Source: Hyphomonas sp.
GTDB lineage: Bacteria > Pseudomonadota > Alphaproteobacteria > Caulobacterales > Hyphomonadaceae
Direction of reading: 5' to 3'
Length of the DNA: 10,706 bases
Assembly: GCA_029287305.1 (NCBI GenBank)
Contig: JARFRJ010000199.1
Coordinates: 1 to 10,706 of the forward strand
In this document: piece after piece, positions 1 through 7,658 of the stretch
How positions within the stretch are numbered: the stretch's first letter is position 1
Layout: the number at the start of each line of letters is the position of its first letter
Program-made: the position numbers and the translations under genes
The notes under the pieces: model-generated
Database searches by the model: none
Told to the model about the DNA's origin: nothing
Seen by the model: the letters and a program-made list of their open reading frames with translations, nothing else

Positions 1-1
1 T

Positions 2-1006
2 GACGAGATAGGCACCGCCAGCGATCTTCCAATTGGCAGAACCGACCGCCAGAGTGAGGGCACTTATCGGCTAAGGGAGCGAAAGGATGCAGCGCTGTTT
101 GGCTACGCCGTCGGGCCTGATAGCTGGAAGCGCTATCTGCACCCCCCGCAGAGGCGTCTCTGGCGCGCGACGCGAGAAGCGGGCGCTGTCACGGTTGAAG
201 AGATGTCTGCTCCGCCGCTGCGCGCTTTTCTGGGCGTGCGCGCCTGCGAACTGGCGGCCATCAAACGATTAGATAAGATATTTCTGGAGGGTGATTATAT
301 CAATGGGGCGTATGCAATGGCGCGTCGTAACGCCTTGATAATCGCCGTCAATTGCGGGTCTCCTTCTGAAACCTGTTTTTGCAGCTCAATGGAGACAGGT
401 CCGAAAGTTGACAAAGGCTATGATCTTGCCCTGACAGAACTGATTGACGAAAAAGGCCACAGATTTTTGCTCGAGGCTGGCACACAGGTCGGTCAAAAAC
501 TGATCGCTGAAATAAACACCCGGCCCGCCAATGATGACGATATGGCAGCGGCCCATCGCGTGACCAAAACTGCCAGAGCCCAAATGGGCCGGACGCTTCG
601 AACTGAGGGGCTCAAAGAGGGGCTCGCCCAAAATGCTGATCATGCACATTGGGCAGAGATCGCTGACCGGTGTTTAGCCTGCGGAAATTGCACACAGGTT
701 TGTCCGACTTGTTTTTGCACCTCGATTGAAGATCATACCAATCTGCAAGGCGATCAGGCCGAACGTGTCCAGGTCTGGGATTCCTGCTTCACAAGCCAGT
801 TTTCTGAACTCTCAGGTGGCCAGGTGAGAGAAATGACAGCCTCTCGCTACCGCCAATGGATGACACATAAATTGAGTTCCTGGTTCGATCAGTTCGATAC
901 ATCAGGCTGTGTCGGTTGTGGGCGCTGTATCGCTTGGTGCCCTGTCGGTATTGATATCACAAAAGAGGCTGAAATTATTGCTGGAGCCGGGCAGGCCCTG
1001 ACATGA
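2..1006 (+). CDS. hydB: Group 3b [NiFe] hydrogenase beta subunit, 4Fe-4S dicluster protein (5' partial)
   Basis: This subunit carries electrons between the flavin gamma subunit and the small delta subunit of a cytoplasmic NAD(P)-linked hydrogenase. The frame is open from base 2 to the stop at 1004-1006, giving 334 visible residues. The part before the ATG at 203 reads as real protein, with stretches such as DLPIGRTD, ALFGYAVGPDSWKRYLHPP and LWRATREAG that I recognise as typical of HydB. The gene therefore starts upstream of the window and 203 is internal. Two ferredoxin-type motifs lie near the C-terminus: CLACGNCTQVCP at about 671-706 and CVGCGRCIAWCP at about 908-943. Extra cysteines sit in the family motif NCGSPSETCFCSSMETGP (about 350-403), in RACE (about 245) and in CPTCFCT after the first cluster. 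Visible length is close to a full family member (about 340-370 aa), so little is missing. The stop overlaps the next start (ATGA). Confidence 0.93.
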   Translation, partial: DEIGTASDLPIGRTDRQSEGTYRLRERKDAALFGYAVGPDSWKRYLHPPQRRLWRATREAGAVTVEEMSAPPLRAFLGVRACELAAIKRLDKIFLEGDYINGAYAMARRNALIIAVNCGSPSETCFCSSMETGPKVDKGYDLALTELIDEKGHRFLLEAGTQVGQKLIAEINTRPANDDDMAAAHRVTKTARAQMGRTLRTEGLKEGLAQNADHAHWAEIADRCLACGNCTQVCPTCFCTSIEDHTNLQGDQAERVQVWDSCFTSQFSELSGGQVREMTASRYRQWMTHKLSSWFDQFDTSGCVGCGRCIAWCPVGIDITKEAEIIAGAGQALT

Positions 1007-1467
1007 GCGGCATTACTGACCTCTTATCCGTTCATCCTGTTTTGCAAGGCCTTGCGCCCGCTTTCCTAAATCATATCGCTGAATGCGCCCACCAGAGGGA
1101 AATTCCGGCAGGCACTCAAATTTTGACAGAGGGCGATACAGCCTCACATTTCTTCTTAATTCGGACGGGAAAAGTTGCCCTGCAGACAAGTTCTCCCTCC
1201 ACGAAAGTGGAAACATTTCAAACGCTCGGCGGCTCCGACTTTATTGGCGTCTCCTGGCTCGCCCCGCCCTATCGCCTAGCCTTTGACGCGGTCGCCATGA
1301 CAGATGTCAGCGCCATTATGTTCGATGCAAGGTGCCTAAGGGCCAAATGTGAAAATGATCACGCGCTTGGCTATGCTCTGATGCAAGTCTTTGTGCCAGC
1401 CATCATTGAGCGTCTGAAGTGCGCCAGATTAAAGGCCCTAGACCTTTACGCGGTCACAAATCCATGA
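1003..1467 (+). CDS. Stand-alone cyclic-nucleotide-binding-domain protein (Crp/Fnr-like sensor fold without HTH)
   Basis: A 154-residue protein with the beta-roll of the cyclic-nucleotide-binding domain: LLSVHPVLQGL, then IPAGTQILTEGDTASHFFLIRTGKVAL (residues 34-60), then a long C-terminal helix (about 119-147) like the CRP dimerisation helix. It ends there, about 70 residues short of a normal Crp/Fnr regulator, with no helix-turn-helix, so it is not a DNA-binding regulator by itself. The segment where CRP has its phosphate-binding cassette reads FIGVSWLAPPYRLAFDA (residues 80-96). Arg91 may match the phosphate-binding Arg, but the ligand-binding Glu is absent (Val83 follows the Gly), so cAMP binding is doubtful. 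From memory, similar small proteins occur beside group 3b hydrogenase genes. Its ATG overlaps the hydB stop and its stop overlaps the gamma start, so it is made together with the enzyme. Role unknown; an allosteric or assembly partner is an inference. Confidence 0.85.
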   Translation: MSGITDLLSVHPVLQGLAPAFLNHIAECAHQREIPAGTQILTEGDTASHFFLIRTGKVALQTSSPSTKVETFQTLGGSDFIGVSWLAPPYRLAFDAVAMTDVSAIMFDARCLRAKCENDHALGYALMQVFVPAIIERLKCARLKALDLYAVTNP

Positions 1468-2318
1468 CCACCGCGCACGCCAAAACCATTTTTACATCTG
1501 AACCCTTTATCCCAAGCTGGGCCAAGGTCGCTTCCATTTATGCAGAAATGGGTAATGCTTGGACGCTGCAATTTGAAGTGCCCGAAGGCCAGGATGTGCC
1601 GACATTCCAGCCCGGCCAGTTTGCCATGCTTTACGCTTTTGGCATTGGGGAAGCCGCGATAAGCCATAGCGGTAGCGCCGCCCCCCGCGAGAGCCTTCGT
1701 TTCACGATACGCCCGACAGGCGCAACAACATGCGCGCTGACCCGCCTTAGCGTCGGCGATACAGTCGGAATTCGAGGCCCATTTGGCCGGGGGTGGCCCT
1801 TGGAACAAGCACAGGATCGCGACTTGATTATCATGGCTGGTGGGCTCGGATTGGCACCCATTCGCCCGGTTCTGAAAAACATCCAAATGGCCAGGACAAG
1901 CCCGCGGCGCACCGCCCTGATATATGGGGCCAGACAGCCAGAGCACATTCTCTATCGGGATGAATTCGACGATTGGGCCGCCAGCGGTGTCGAGGTTCAT
2001 CAAATTGTCGACAGAGCCACCGGAGCGTGGGACGGCGCGGTTGGTCTGGTCACACATCTTGTTCCAAAAGTCTCATTAGATTTCGAAAATATGGTGGCTT
2101 TCTTGTGCGGCCCTGAAGTGATGATGCGGTTTTCAGCTATTGCCCTTGAGGATGCGGGTCTGCCAGCAGAGCGCATCTGGCTCTCCATGGAACGCAATAT
2201 GAAATGCGCCATCGGACATTGCGGGCACTGTCAGTTCGGTCCCGCCTTCGTCTGCAAGGAGGGTCCGGTATTCCGTTTTGATCAAATTCGCACAAATTTA
2301 TTTTGTAAGGAAATTTGA
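1464..2318 (+). CDS. hydG: Group 3b [NiFe] hydrogenase gamma subunit, FAD/NAD(P)-binding [2Fe-2S] reductase
   Basis: This 284-residue subunit exchanges hydride with NAD(P)(H) at a flavin and passes single electrons to the Fe-S chain. It has the ferredoxin-NADP reductase plan shared with PyrK. An FAD beta-barrel spans about residues 18-112, with [11 protein letters not shown] and [15 protein letters not shown] nucleotide-binding domain spans about 118-235, with [14 protein letters not shown] (124-137), [15 protein letters not shown] and FLCGPEVMM (213-221). A C-terminal [2Fe-2S] site is formed by Cys248, Cys253, Cys256 and Cys264 ([17 protein letters not shown]). I chose the ATG at 1464 because it forms an ATGA overlap with the preceding stop. 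A GTG at 1419 is also in frame but would overlap the previous gene by 49 bases. No strong Shine-Dalgarno precedes 1464, which fits reinitiation. Whether NADP or NAD is preferred cannot be read from the sequence. Confidence 0.93.
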   Translation: MTTAHAKTIFTSEPFIPSWAKVASIYAEMGNAWTLQFEVPEGQDVPTFQPGQFAMLYAFGIGEAAISHSGSAAPRESLRFTIRPTGATTCALTRLSVGDTVGIRGPFGRGWPLEQAQDRDLIIMAGGLGLAPIRPVLKNIQMARTSPRRTALIYGARQPEHILYRDEFDDWAASGVEVHQIVDRATGAWDGAVGLVTHLVPKVSLDFENMVAFLCGPEVMMRFSAIALEDAGLPAERIWLSMERNMKCAIGHCGHCQFGPAFVCKEGPVFRFDQIRTNLFCKEI

Positions 2319-2319
2319 C

Positions 2320-3099
2320 ATGTCAGCCGTCCCAAATCGGAAACTTGCTGTCTGGAAGTTTGCCTCCTGCGATGGATGCCAGCTCAGTCTGCTCAATTGT
2401 GAGGATGAATTGTTACAGGTTGCCGCTGCAATTGACATTGCGTATTTTCCAGAAGCCTCGCGGGCGATGCGTGGCGGTCCCTATAATTTATCCCTCGTCG
2501 AAGGGTCAATCACGACAAAGGCGGATGCTGAGCGTATTAAAACTGTACGCGCTCAATCGCAATGGCTGGTGACAATTGGCGCCTGCGCCACAGCTGGCGG
2601 CATACAAGCCCTGCGTAATGGCCGCGATGTTCGCGAATTTGCGTCCATCGTTTATGCAAAGCCCGACTATATTGATACGCTGGAGACCAGCACACCGATT
2701 GCAGACCATGTCTCAGTTGACTTCGAATTGCGCGGCTGCCCCATCAATAAGAAACAATTGCTTGAAGTGATTTCAGCCTTTCTAGCGGGACGGCGACCGG
2801 CAATTGCAACCCACAGCGTCTGTCTGGAATGTAAGGCACGTAACGCGGTCTGTGTCATGACAGCCAAAGACGAACCCTGCCTTGGCCCGGTGACACAGGC
2901 GGGCTGCGGCGCGATCTGTCCCGCCTATGGACGCGGCTGCTATGGATGCTTTGGCCCAATGGAACAACCCAATACAGGGGCCCTCTCTAAAAAATGGCAA
3001 GCCCTTGGCGCAAAGCCCCGGCAAATCCATGACGCCTTTCGCTCGTTTAATGCCGAGGCACCCGCTTTTCGCGCAGAGGCAAACCTCTATGACGAGTAA
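2320..3099 (+). CDS. hydD: Group 3b [NiFe] hydrogenase small (delta) subunit
   Basis: The 259-residue electron-transfer partner of the catalytic subunit. Proximal-cluster ligands are Cys17 and Cys20 (SCDGCQ), Cys89 (GACAT) and Cys140 (RGCP), as in all [NiFe] small subunits. The C-terminal half has eight further cysteines (168, 171, 178, 187, 196, 200, 207, 210) in [27 protein letters not shown] and [10 protein letters not shown]. That is enough for two more [4Fe-4S] clusters, as expected in this group. There is no twin-arginine signal peptide, so the enzyme is cytoplasmic. The start at 2320 is preceded by AAGGA (2307-2311) at 8-base spacing and lies one base after the gamma stop, the only non-overlapping junction in the operon. 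A frame extension to 2278 would overlap gamma and is not needed. The 3' end overlaps the large-subunit gene by 11 bases. Confidence 0.95.
   Translation: MSAVPNRKLAVWKFASCDGCQLSLLNCEDELLQVAAAIDIAYFPEASRAMRGGPYNLSLVEGSITTKADAERIKTVRAQSQWLVTIGACATAGGIQALRNGRDVREFASIVYAKPDYIDTLETSTPIADHVSVDFELRGCPINKKQLLEVISAFLAGRRPAIATHSVCLECKARNAVCVMTAKDEPCLGPVTQAGCGAICPAYGRGCYGCFGPMEQPNTGALSKKWQALGAKPRQIHDAFRSFNAEAPAFRAEANLYDE
3075..3088 (+). promoter_or_regulatory. Hairpin masking the ribosome-binding site of the large-subunit gene
   Basis: The Shine-Dalgarno-like AGAGG (3075-3079) is perfectly complementary to CCTCT (3084-3088), with a four-base loop CAAA. The stem ends directly against the ATG at 3089. All of it lies inside the last codons of hydD. 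Ribosomes finishing hydD would melt it and expose the start, linking alpha synthesis to delta synthesis. The stem is only 5 bp, so the functional reading is an inference. Confidence 0.4.
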
Positions 3100-4390
3100 G
3101 ACTATCAAAGTTGACTATCTCACCCGCGTCGAAGGCGAAGGGTCGCTTTTCCTGCGCATTGATAAAGATAAGGTGACCGAAGCGCGACTGAACATATTTG
3201 AACCTCCGCGTTTCTTTGAAGCCTTCTTGCGCGGGCGCTCGGCAAGTGAGGCCCCCGATATTACGTCCAGGATTTGTGGGATTTGCCCTGTAGCCTATCA
3301 GATGTCTGCCATCCACGCGATGGAGCGCGCGGCACGTATTCGCATTGAGGGTCCGCTGCGCGATCTACGCCGCCTTCTCTATTGCGGCGAATGGATCGAG
3401 AGCCATGCCTTGCATATTTTCATGTTGCACGCGCCCGATTTTCTCGGCTTTGACGACGCGATAGCCATGGCGCGCGAGCATCCGGACATTGTTCAAACCG
3501 GCCTAAGTATCAAAAAGGCGGGTAATTCCATTGTTGAGTGTCTCGGGGGGCGAGAGGTTCATCCTATCAATATCCGCCTTGGAGGGTTCTATCGTGTCCC
3601 ACAAATATCTGAACTTGAAGCGCTAAGAGACACGTTGAAACGCGCGCGCGATGATATGGAAAGGGTCATTGACTGGATTTCCAAGCTGCCCTTTCCAGAC
3701 GTTTCACGCGATTATGAATTCGTCTCCTTGCGCCATCCCGATGAGTACCCAATGAATGAGGGTCAGATCGTTTCAAACAAAGGCTTGGAGATTGATGTCA
3801 GCGCCTTTGATGATACGTTTGAAGAGGAACATGTGCCGCACTCCACAGCGCTCCACGCCATAATCAAAGGACGCGGTGCCTATTTCGTCGGACCGATGGC
3901 GCGGTTTAACCTGAACTTTGCGCAGCTCTCCCCGCTTGCCAGTGAAGCGGCTAAAAGGACGGGACTTTCAGAAGGGTGCACCAACCCCTTTAAGAGCATT
4001 TTAGTGCGCGCGATCGAAGTTCTTTTCGCCTTTGAAGAAGCGCTCAGAATTATCAGTATTTATGAGCGTCCTGAGGCGGCGCATGTCGAGATTGATCCTG
4101 CTGACGCAACCGGCTGGGCCGCAACAGAAGCGCCCCGTGGCTTGCTTTATCACCATTACAAGATTGACCCGCAAGGTCGCATAGAAACCGCCCGCATCAT
4201 TCCCCCCACATCACAGAACCAGAAGATTATTGAGGACGATCTGAAAACGGTCGCCCAACACTTTATCGGCCTGTCTGATGACGAGCTGAAATGGCGCTGC
4301 GAACAAACCATCCGAAACTATGATCCTTGTATCTCATGTGCAGCTCATTTCCTGACCCTGAACATTGATCGCGCAAGTGAGGGGCTTTGA
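3089..4390 (+). CDS. hydA: Group 3b [NiFe] hydrogenase large (alpha) catalytic subunit
   Basis: A 433-residue subunit holding the Ni-Fe active site, which oxidises H2 or reduces protons. The four metal-binding cysteines are present: Cys63 and Cys66 in [11 protein letters not shown] (L1), and Cys414 and Cys417 in DPCISCAAH (L2). The N-terminal RVEGEG (13-18) and the stretch [17 protein letters not shown] are characteristic of the NAD(P)-linked group 3 enzymes, 3b in particular. The motif DPCxxCxxH is followed by 13 residues (Phe421-Leu433, bases 4349-4387), the predicted tail removed after nickel insertion; the protease gene is immediately downstream. I chose the ATG at 3089 because upstream in-frame sequence back to 2927 only overlaps hydD out of frame and is not family-like, and because AGAGG stands 9 bases before it. 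Length is normal for the group. No missing residue or frame problem is seen. Confidence 0.96.
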   Translation: MTSKTIKVDYLTRVEGEGSLFLRIDKDKVTEARLNIFEPPRFFEAFLRGRSASEAPDITSRICGICPVAYQMSAIHAMERAARIRIEGPLRDLRRLLYCGEWIESHALHIFMLHAPDFLGFDDAIAMAREHPDIVQTGLSIKKAGNSIVECLGGREVHPINIRLGGFYRVPQISELEALRDTLKRARDDMERVIDWISKLPFPDVSRDYEFVSLRHPDEYPMNEGQIVSNKGLEIDVSAFDDTFEEEHVPHSTALHAIIKGRGAYFVGPMARFNLNFAQLSPLASEAAKRTGLSEGCTNPFKSILVRAIEVLFAFEEALRIISIYERPEAAHVEIDPADATGWAATEAPRGLLYHHYKIDPQGRIETARIIPPTSQNQKIIEDDLKTVAQHFIGLSDDELKWRCEQTIRNYDPCISCAAHFLTLNIDRASEGL

Positions 4391-4878
4391 TGACCATTAA
4401 AATCATCGGCATCGGCAATCGGTACAGGCACGATGACGGCGTAGGCCCTGCCTTGATTGACCTTCTGAGCAATAAACCTCTGGCAAATGTCGAGGCGGTG
4501 TCTTGTCTCTGCGAGCCTGCGAGCCTGATCAGCGCACTCTCAGGGGTAAAGCAGGCTGTTATGATTGATGCGTCTCAATCAACCGGCACACCAGGTCAGA
4601 TACAAAAGGTCGAACCGGACCAATTAAGCCCATCCAGTCAGGCCGCAGCATCCTCACATGGGTTTAGTCTGGGTCAAGCTTTGTCCATAGCCAAAGCGCT
4701 GGGGAAGATGCCGGAGCATACAATAGTTCTTGCTGTGGAGGGGCTGGATTTTGGACATGGCGAGGGTTTGTCGCCGCCGGTTAGAAAGGCATTGCCTGAA
4801 TTGCTCGACAGGGTTTGTCGGGAAATTCGCGCAATGAGGTCAAATGACGTGAACGCGGGAGCAATTCACGATGCATGA
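4390..4878 (+). CDS. Hydrogenase maturation endopeptidase, HyaD/HybD/HycI family
   Basis: A 162-residue nickel-dependent protease that removes the C-terminal tail of the large subunit once nickel is in place. It starts with the family signature GIGNRYRHDDGVG (residues 7-19). Candidate nickel-sensing residues matching HybD Glu16, Asp62 and His93 are Asp15 or Asp16, Asp60 (VMIDAS) and His90 (SSHGFS). The start is the ATG at 4390, which shares one base with the alpha stop (TGATG) and has GAGGGG (4379-4384) 5 bases upstream. A TTG one codon earlier is less likely. Its position directly after hydA, whose product carries a cleavable tail, fits substrate-specific pairing. It overlaps hypA by 8 bases. 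Which of the HyaD, HybD and HycI names suits best cannot be decided from sequence, so no symbol is given. Confidence 0.92.
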   Translation: MTIKIIGIGNRYRHDDGVGPALIDLLSNKPLANVEAVSCLCEPASLISALSGVKQAVMIDASQSTGTPGQIQKVEPDQLSPSSQAAASSHGFSLGQALSIAKALGKMPEHTIVLAVEGLDFGHGEGLSPPVRKALPELLDRVCREIRAMRSNDVNAGAIHDA

Positions 4879-5134
4879 AGCAAGTCTAATGAACAGCTTG
4901 ATGAATAAAATCTTTTCAATCGCAGAGCATGAGGGAGGGCGAAAAGTGTCCGAAGTTTCCGTCTGGCTTGGGGCGCTGTCGCATATGTCTGCTGATCATT
5001 TTCGACAACATTATGATCAAGCCGCTGCGGGCACTATCGCCGACCATGCTGAACTCGACATCGAAATCTCCGACGATATCAGGCACCCTGATGCCCAGCA
5101 TGTGGTTCTGAAAAGTATCGAGGTTGCCGTTTAA
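4871..5134 (+). CDS. hypA: Shortened HypA-like nickel chaperone lacking the zinc domain
   Basis: HypA normally binds nickel through its N-terminal Met-His-Glu and delivers it to the hydrogenase with HypB. It also carries a zinc-ribbon domain with two CxxC pairs. This 87-residue protein keeps the N-terminal MHEASLMNS with His2 and Glu3, the core VSVWLGALSHMS (about 29-40) and the C-terminal strand VVLKSIEVAV that closes the HypA fold. Between ELDIEI (about 61-66) and VVLKSIEV only SDDIRHPDAQH remains, where E. coli HypA has about 35-45 residues including all four zinc cysteines. The whole protein has no cysteine but has eight histidines. The frame is intact, with clean overlaps on both sides (8 bases with the protease, 1 base with hypF), so it looks like a compact functional variant, not a decayed gene. 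GGGAG (4857-4861) precedes the ATG by 9 bases. Nickel binding without the zinc domain is an inference. Confidence 0.85.
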   Translation: MHEASLMNSLMNKIFSIAEHEGGRKVSEVSVWLGALSHMSADHFRQHYDQAAAGTIADHAELDIEISDDIRHPDAQHVVLKSIEVAV

Positions 5135-7422
5135 TGTATTCTGAACCCTCAGCGCGCCTTCACCGATGCCTAATCCGGCTTGGGGGTGACGTCCAGGGCG
5201 TTGGCTTTCGCCCGCATGTCTATCGGCTTGCCCGGGACGAACATATCTCTGGAAGGGTCCATAATGATGAGATCGGCGTCTATATTGATGCGGAAGGCTC
5301 TGCGCTTCAATTGCAGCGATTTACCGATCGGCTGGTCAGTGAAGCGCCGCCTCTGGCCCGTGTACGGTTTTGTAAATCCGATCCTGCCGACCCGATTGGA
5401 CAAAACGGTTTTTCAATTGAGCACTCAACCAAGAGCGATATATTTACAGCCGATATCGCCCCTGATGCGGCGCTCTGCGAGGCCTGCCTAGCGGAGATTA
5501 CGGACCCGGGCAATCGGCGATATCGCTATCCTTTCACCAATTGCACGAATTGTGGACCGCGCCTGAGCATTATCACAGCTCTGCCCTATGACCGGGCGAA
5601 CACAACAATGGCTGCCTTTAGCATGTGCGCGGCCTGCGAGGCTGAGTACAATAATCCGGGAAACAGGCGCTTTCATGCCCAGCCTAATGCCTGCAAGGCC
5701 TGCGGTCCAAGTCTCGCACTCCTTGATCAGAGCGGTTCGAGGATTGCAGAGCGTGACGAAGCGCTGATCGCAGTCGGCAAGGCAATCTGCGCAGGCAAAA
5801 TTGTCGCCGTCAAAGGGCTCGGTGGATTTCACCTTATATGTGATGCTAGGAATGAGGACGCCATAAGCGCATTACGGGTGCGCAAGCATAGGCCGCGAAA
5901 ACCTTTCGCGCTTATGGTCGCGGCGGCTGAGGGGGCCGATCAGATTTGCACAATGACACAGGCCGAGCGCCGTCTTCTGACAAGTCCACAGGCGCCCATC
6001 GTCCTCATGAAAAGAAGACCGAATAACGGGCTTGCATCGGGACTTGCGCCCAACAATCCATATCTTGGCGTCATGTGTGCCTATACGCCATTGCATCGCT
6101 TATTACTGGACGATCTTGGGTTTCCCGTCATTGCAACCAGTGGTAATCGCAGCGCAGAACCAATCATAACGAAAACCGCAGAGGCCCTGCACCAGTTGCA
6201 GGGTCTCGCCGATATGTTTCTGGTGCACAATCGGCGTATCGAAATGGCGCTCGAGGACTCTGTTGTCAGAATTGCAGCCGGGGGTCCGATTATACTTCGG
6301 CGCGCGCGCGGTTATGCCCCGACGCCTTGCGAATTTCCAACCACCAAAAAGCCAATCATCGCGCTTGGTGGCCATTTCAAGACGACGATAGCAAAAGCTG
6401 TCCAGGGTAAGGCAACTGTCAGTGCACATTTAGGTACATTGGACAGCGCACAAACACGCAAGCAATATTCTCGCGCGGCAAGTGCCCTTCTGTCCAGTGA
6501 ACCCGGCCCCATTGCCATCGCTTGCGACCTGCATCCAGATTACGCTTCAACGCGTTTTGCCAGCCAGACGAAAGCACGCACATTGGAGGTTCAACACCAT
6601 GCCGCGCATATCTACGCTGTTATGGCCGAGCGCGGCATAGAGACAGCCGTCACGGGACTCGCCTGGGACGGGTCTGGCTATGGACCAGATGGATCCGTCT
6701 GGGGCGGCGAAGGACTTTCCATGCATGGCGCGACATGGACACGTATTGCCCACTTACGGCAATTTCCATTGCCCGGCGGAGATGCCGCGGCGCGCGAACC
6801 GGCACGATGCGCCCTCGGGCTTTTACACGCCGCTGATCTTAAAGCGTCCTCGCAGGTGCTTGAAAACCTAGGAATAACCCAGTCTCATGCGTCTAGGCTT
6901 ACCGCGCTTTGCTCGAATAGAAGCTTCGCCCCACTCACATCAAGCATTGGCCGCTTATTTGACGCTATTTCGGCATTAACTGGCGCTTGTCAGCTTAATT
7001 CATTCGAAGGCGAAGCTGCCATGGCCTTGGAATTCTTAGCAGAGCGCTCGCAAATGTATGCAGGTTATTCTGCGCCTTGCCCCATTGGGCTGGGTGAACC
7101 CTGGTCGATTGATTGGAAGCCAATGCTGATGGGGCTCCTAAGAGATATCGAGGCGAACATGCCACGCGAAATGATTGCGCGCAGGTTTCATAATTGGCTG
7201 GCAGACACCGCTGTGCTGGTCGCGATAAAGGGCGGGAAACGACAAGTGATCCTCAGCGGCGGTTGCTTTCAAAACCGGGTCTTGTTGGAAACCGTCAGCA
7301 AGCGCCTGCAAAGAGCTGAATTCGATCCAATATGGCCGAGGCAATTTCCGCCCAATGATGGCGCTCTGGCGCTAGGTCAATTGTATGGCGCGGCGCAAAT
7401 CCTCAATCAGGAGCCGATCTGA
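5134..7422 (+). CDS. hypF: Carbamoyltransferase HypF
   Basis: HypF converts carbamoyl phosphate and ATP to carbamoyl-adenylate and transfers the carbamoyl group to the C-terminal cysteine of HypE, the source of the active-site cyanides. The 762-residue length is normal. Domains in order: an acylphosphatase-like domain (about 10-97) with VQGVGFRP and the catalytic pair Arg26 and Asn44; two zinc fingers of pattern CxxC-x18-CxxC (Cys115, 118, 137, 140 and Cys165, 168, 187, 190); a YrdC-like domain (about 205-390) with VAVKGLGGFHLICDA and KHRPRKPFALMV; and a Kae1-like carbamoyltransferase domain (about 400-755) with HHAAH (488-492), the DGSGYGPDGSVWGGE motif and SGGCFQNRVLLE. All the catalytic motifs I know of are intact. 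It overlaps hypA by one base (TAATG), with GAGG (5120-5123) upstream, and hypC by one base. Confidence 0.97.
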   Translation: MYSEPSARLHRCLIRLGGDVQGVGFRPHVYRLARDEHISGRVHNDEIGVYIDAEGSALQLQRFTDRLVSEAPPLARVRFCKSDPADPIGQNGFSIEHSTKSDIFTADIAPDAALCEACLAEITDPGNRRYRYPFTNCTNCGPRLSIITALPYDRANTTMAAFSMCAACEAEYNNPGNRRFHAQPNACKACGPSLALLDQSGSRIAERDEALIAVGKAICAGKIVAVKGLGGFHLICDARNEDAISALRVRKHRPRKPFALMVAAAEGADQICTMTQAERRLLTSPQAPIVLMKRRPNNGLASGLAPNNPYLGVMCAYTPLHRLLLDDLGFPVIATSGNRSAEPIITKTAEALHQLQGLADMFLVHNRRIEMALEDSVVRIAAGGPIILRRARGYAPTPCEFPTTKKPIIALGGHFKTTIAKAVQGKATVSAHLGTLDSAQTRKQYSRAASALLSSEPGPIAIACDLHPDYASTRFASQTKARTLEVQHHAAHIYAVMAERGIETAVTGLAWDGSGYGPDGSVWGGEGLSMHGATWTRIAHLRQFPLPGGDAAAREPARCALGLLHAADLKASSQVLENLGITQSHASRLTALCSNRSFAPLTSSIGRLFDAISALTGACQLNSFEGEAAMALEFLAERSQMYAGYSAPCPIGLGEPWSIDWKPMLMGLLRDIEANMPREMIARRFHNWLADTAVLVAIKGGKRQVILSGGCFQNRVLLETVSKRLQRAEFDPIWPRQFPPNDGALALGQLYGAAQILNQEPI

Positions 7423-7658
7423 TGTGCCTCGCACTGCCGGGTGAACTGATTGATATTGATCGCGGCGAGGCCCTGCATGTGGGACGTGTTTCCTTCGCCG
7501 GAACCCTCAAGCGCGTTTGTTTAGCATATACGCCAGAAGCTGTCCCGGGTGACTATCTGCTCGTCCATGCGGGGTTCTCCATATCTATTGTTTCGCAGCG
7601 CCGGGCGGACGCGATTGTCGTCGACCTCAATACAGCTTTGAAAAGCGATCTGCCATGA
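7422..7658 (+). CDS. hypC: Hydrogenase assembly chaperone HypC
   Basis: This 78-residue chaperone carries the Fe(CN)2CO unit with HypD and presents it to the large subunit. It has the invariant N-terminal MCLALPG with Cys2, which must be exposed after Met removal, and the conserved His49 in [13 protein letters not shown]. The order of a short OB-fold-like core and then a C-terminal helix is normal for HypC/HybG/HupF. AGGAG (7409-7413) stands 8 bases before the ATG. The start shares one base with the hypF stop, and the end overlaps the hypD start (ATGA). No HypC paralogue (HybG or HupF) is seen in the window. The reading is firm, since the N-terminal motif and context are unambiguous. Confidence 0.96.
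   Translation: MCLALPGELIDIDRGEALHVGRVSFAGTLKRVCLAYTPEAVPGDYLLVHAGFSISIVSQRRADAIVVDLNTALKSDLP

Noticed and set aside
87..272. Short ORF near the left edge as a separate small gene.
   Set aside because: It lies out of frame inside the beta-subunit coding sequence, and its translation is Arg/Cys-rich and low in character.
203..1006. The ATG at 203 as the true start of the beta subunit (267 residues).
   Set aside because: The same frame is open back to base 2 and the upstream translation has family-like stretches (DLPIGRTD, ALFGYAVGPDSWKRYLHPP), so the gene continues beyond the left edge.
1446..2057. 203-residue minus-strand ORF as an antisense gene.
   Set aside because: It is the shadow of the gamma-subunit gene; the translation has no recognisable domain and the plus-strand product is certain.
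4510..4526. Tandem TGCGAGCC x2 in the endopeptidase gene as a phase-variation tract.
   Set aside because: Only two copies of an 8-base unit; too short to slip often, and the gene reads normally through it.
6299..6311. Alternating CG run (CGGCGCGCGCGCGG) as a special structural element.
   Set aside because: It is ordinary codon use for Arg-Arg-Ala-Arg-Gly (LRRARGYAP) within the conserved HypF sequence.
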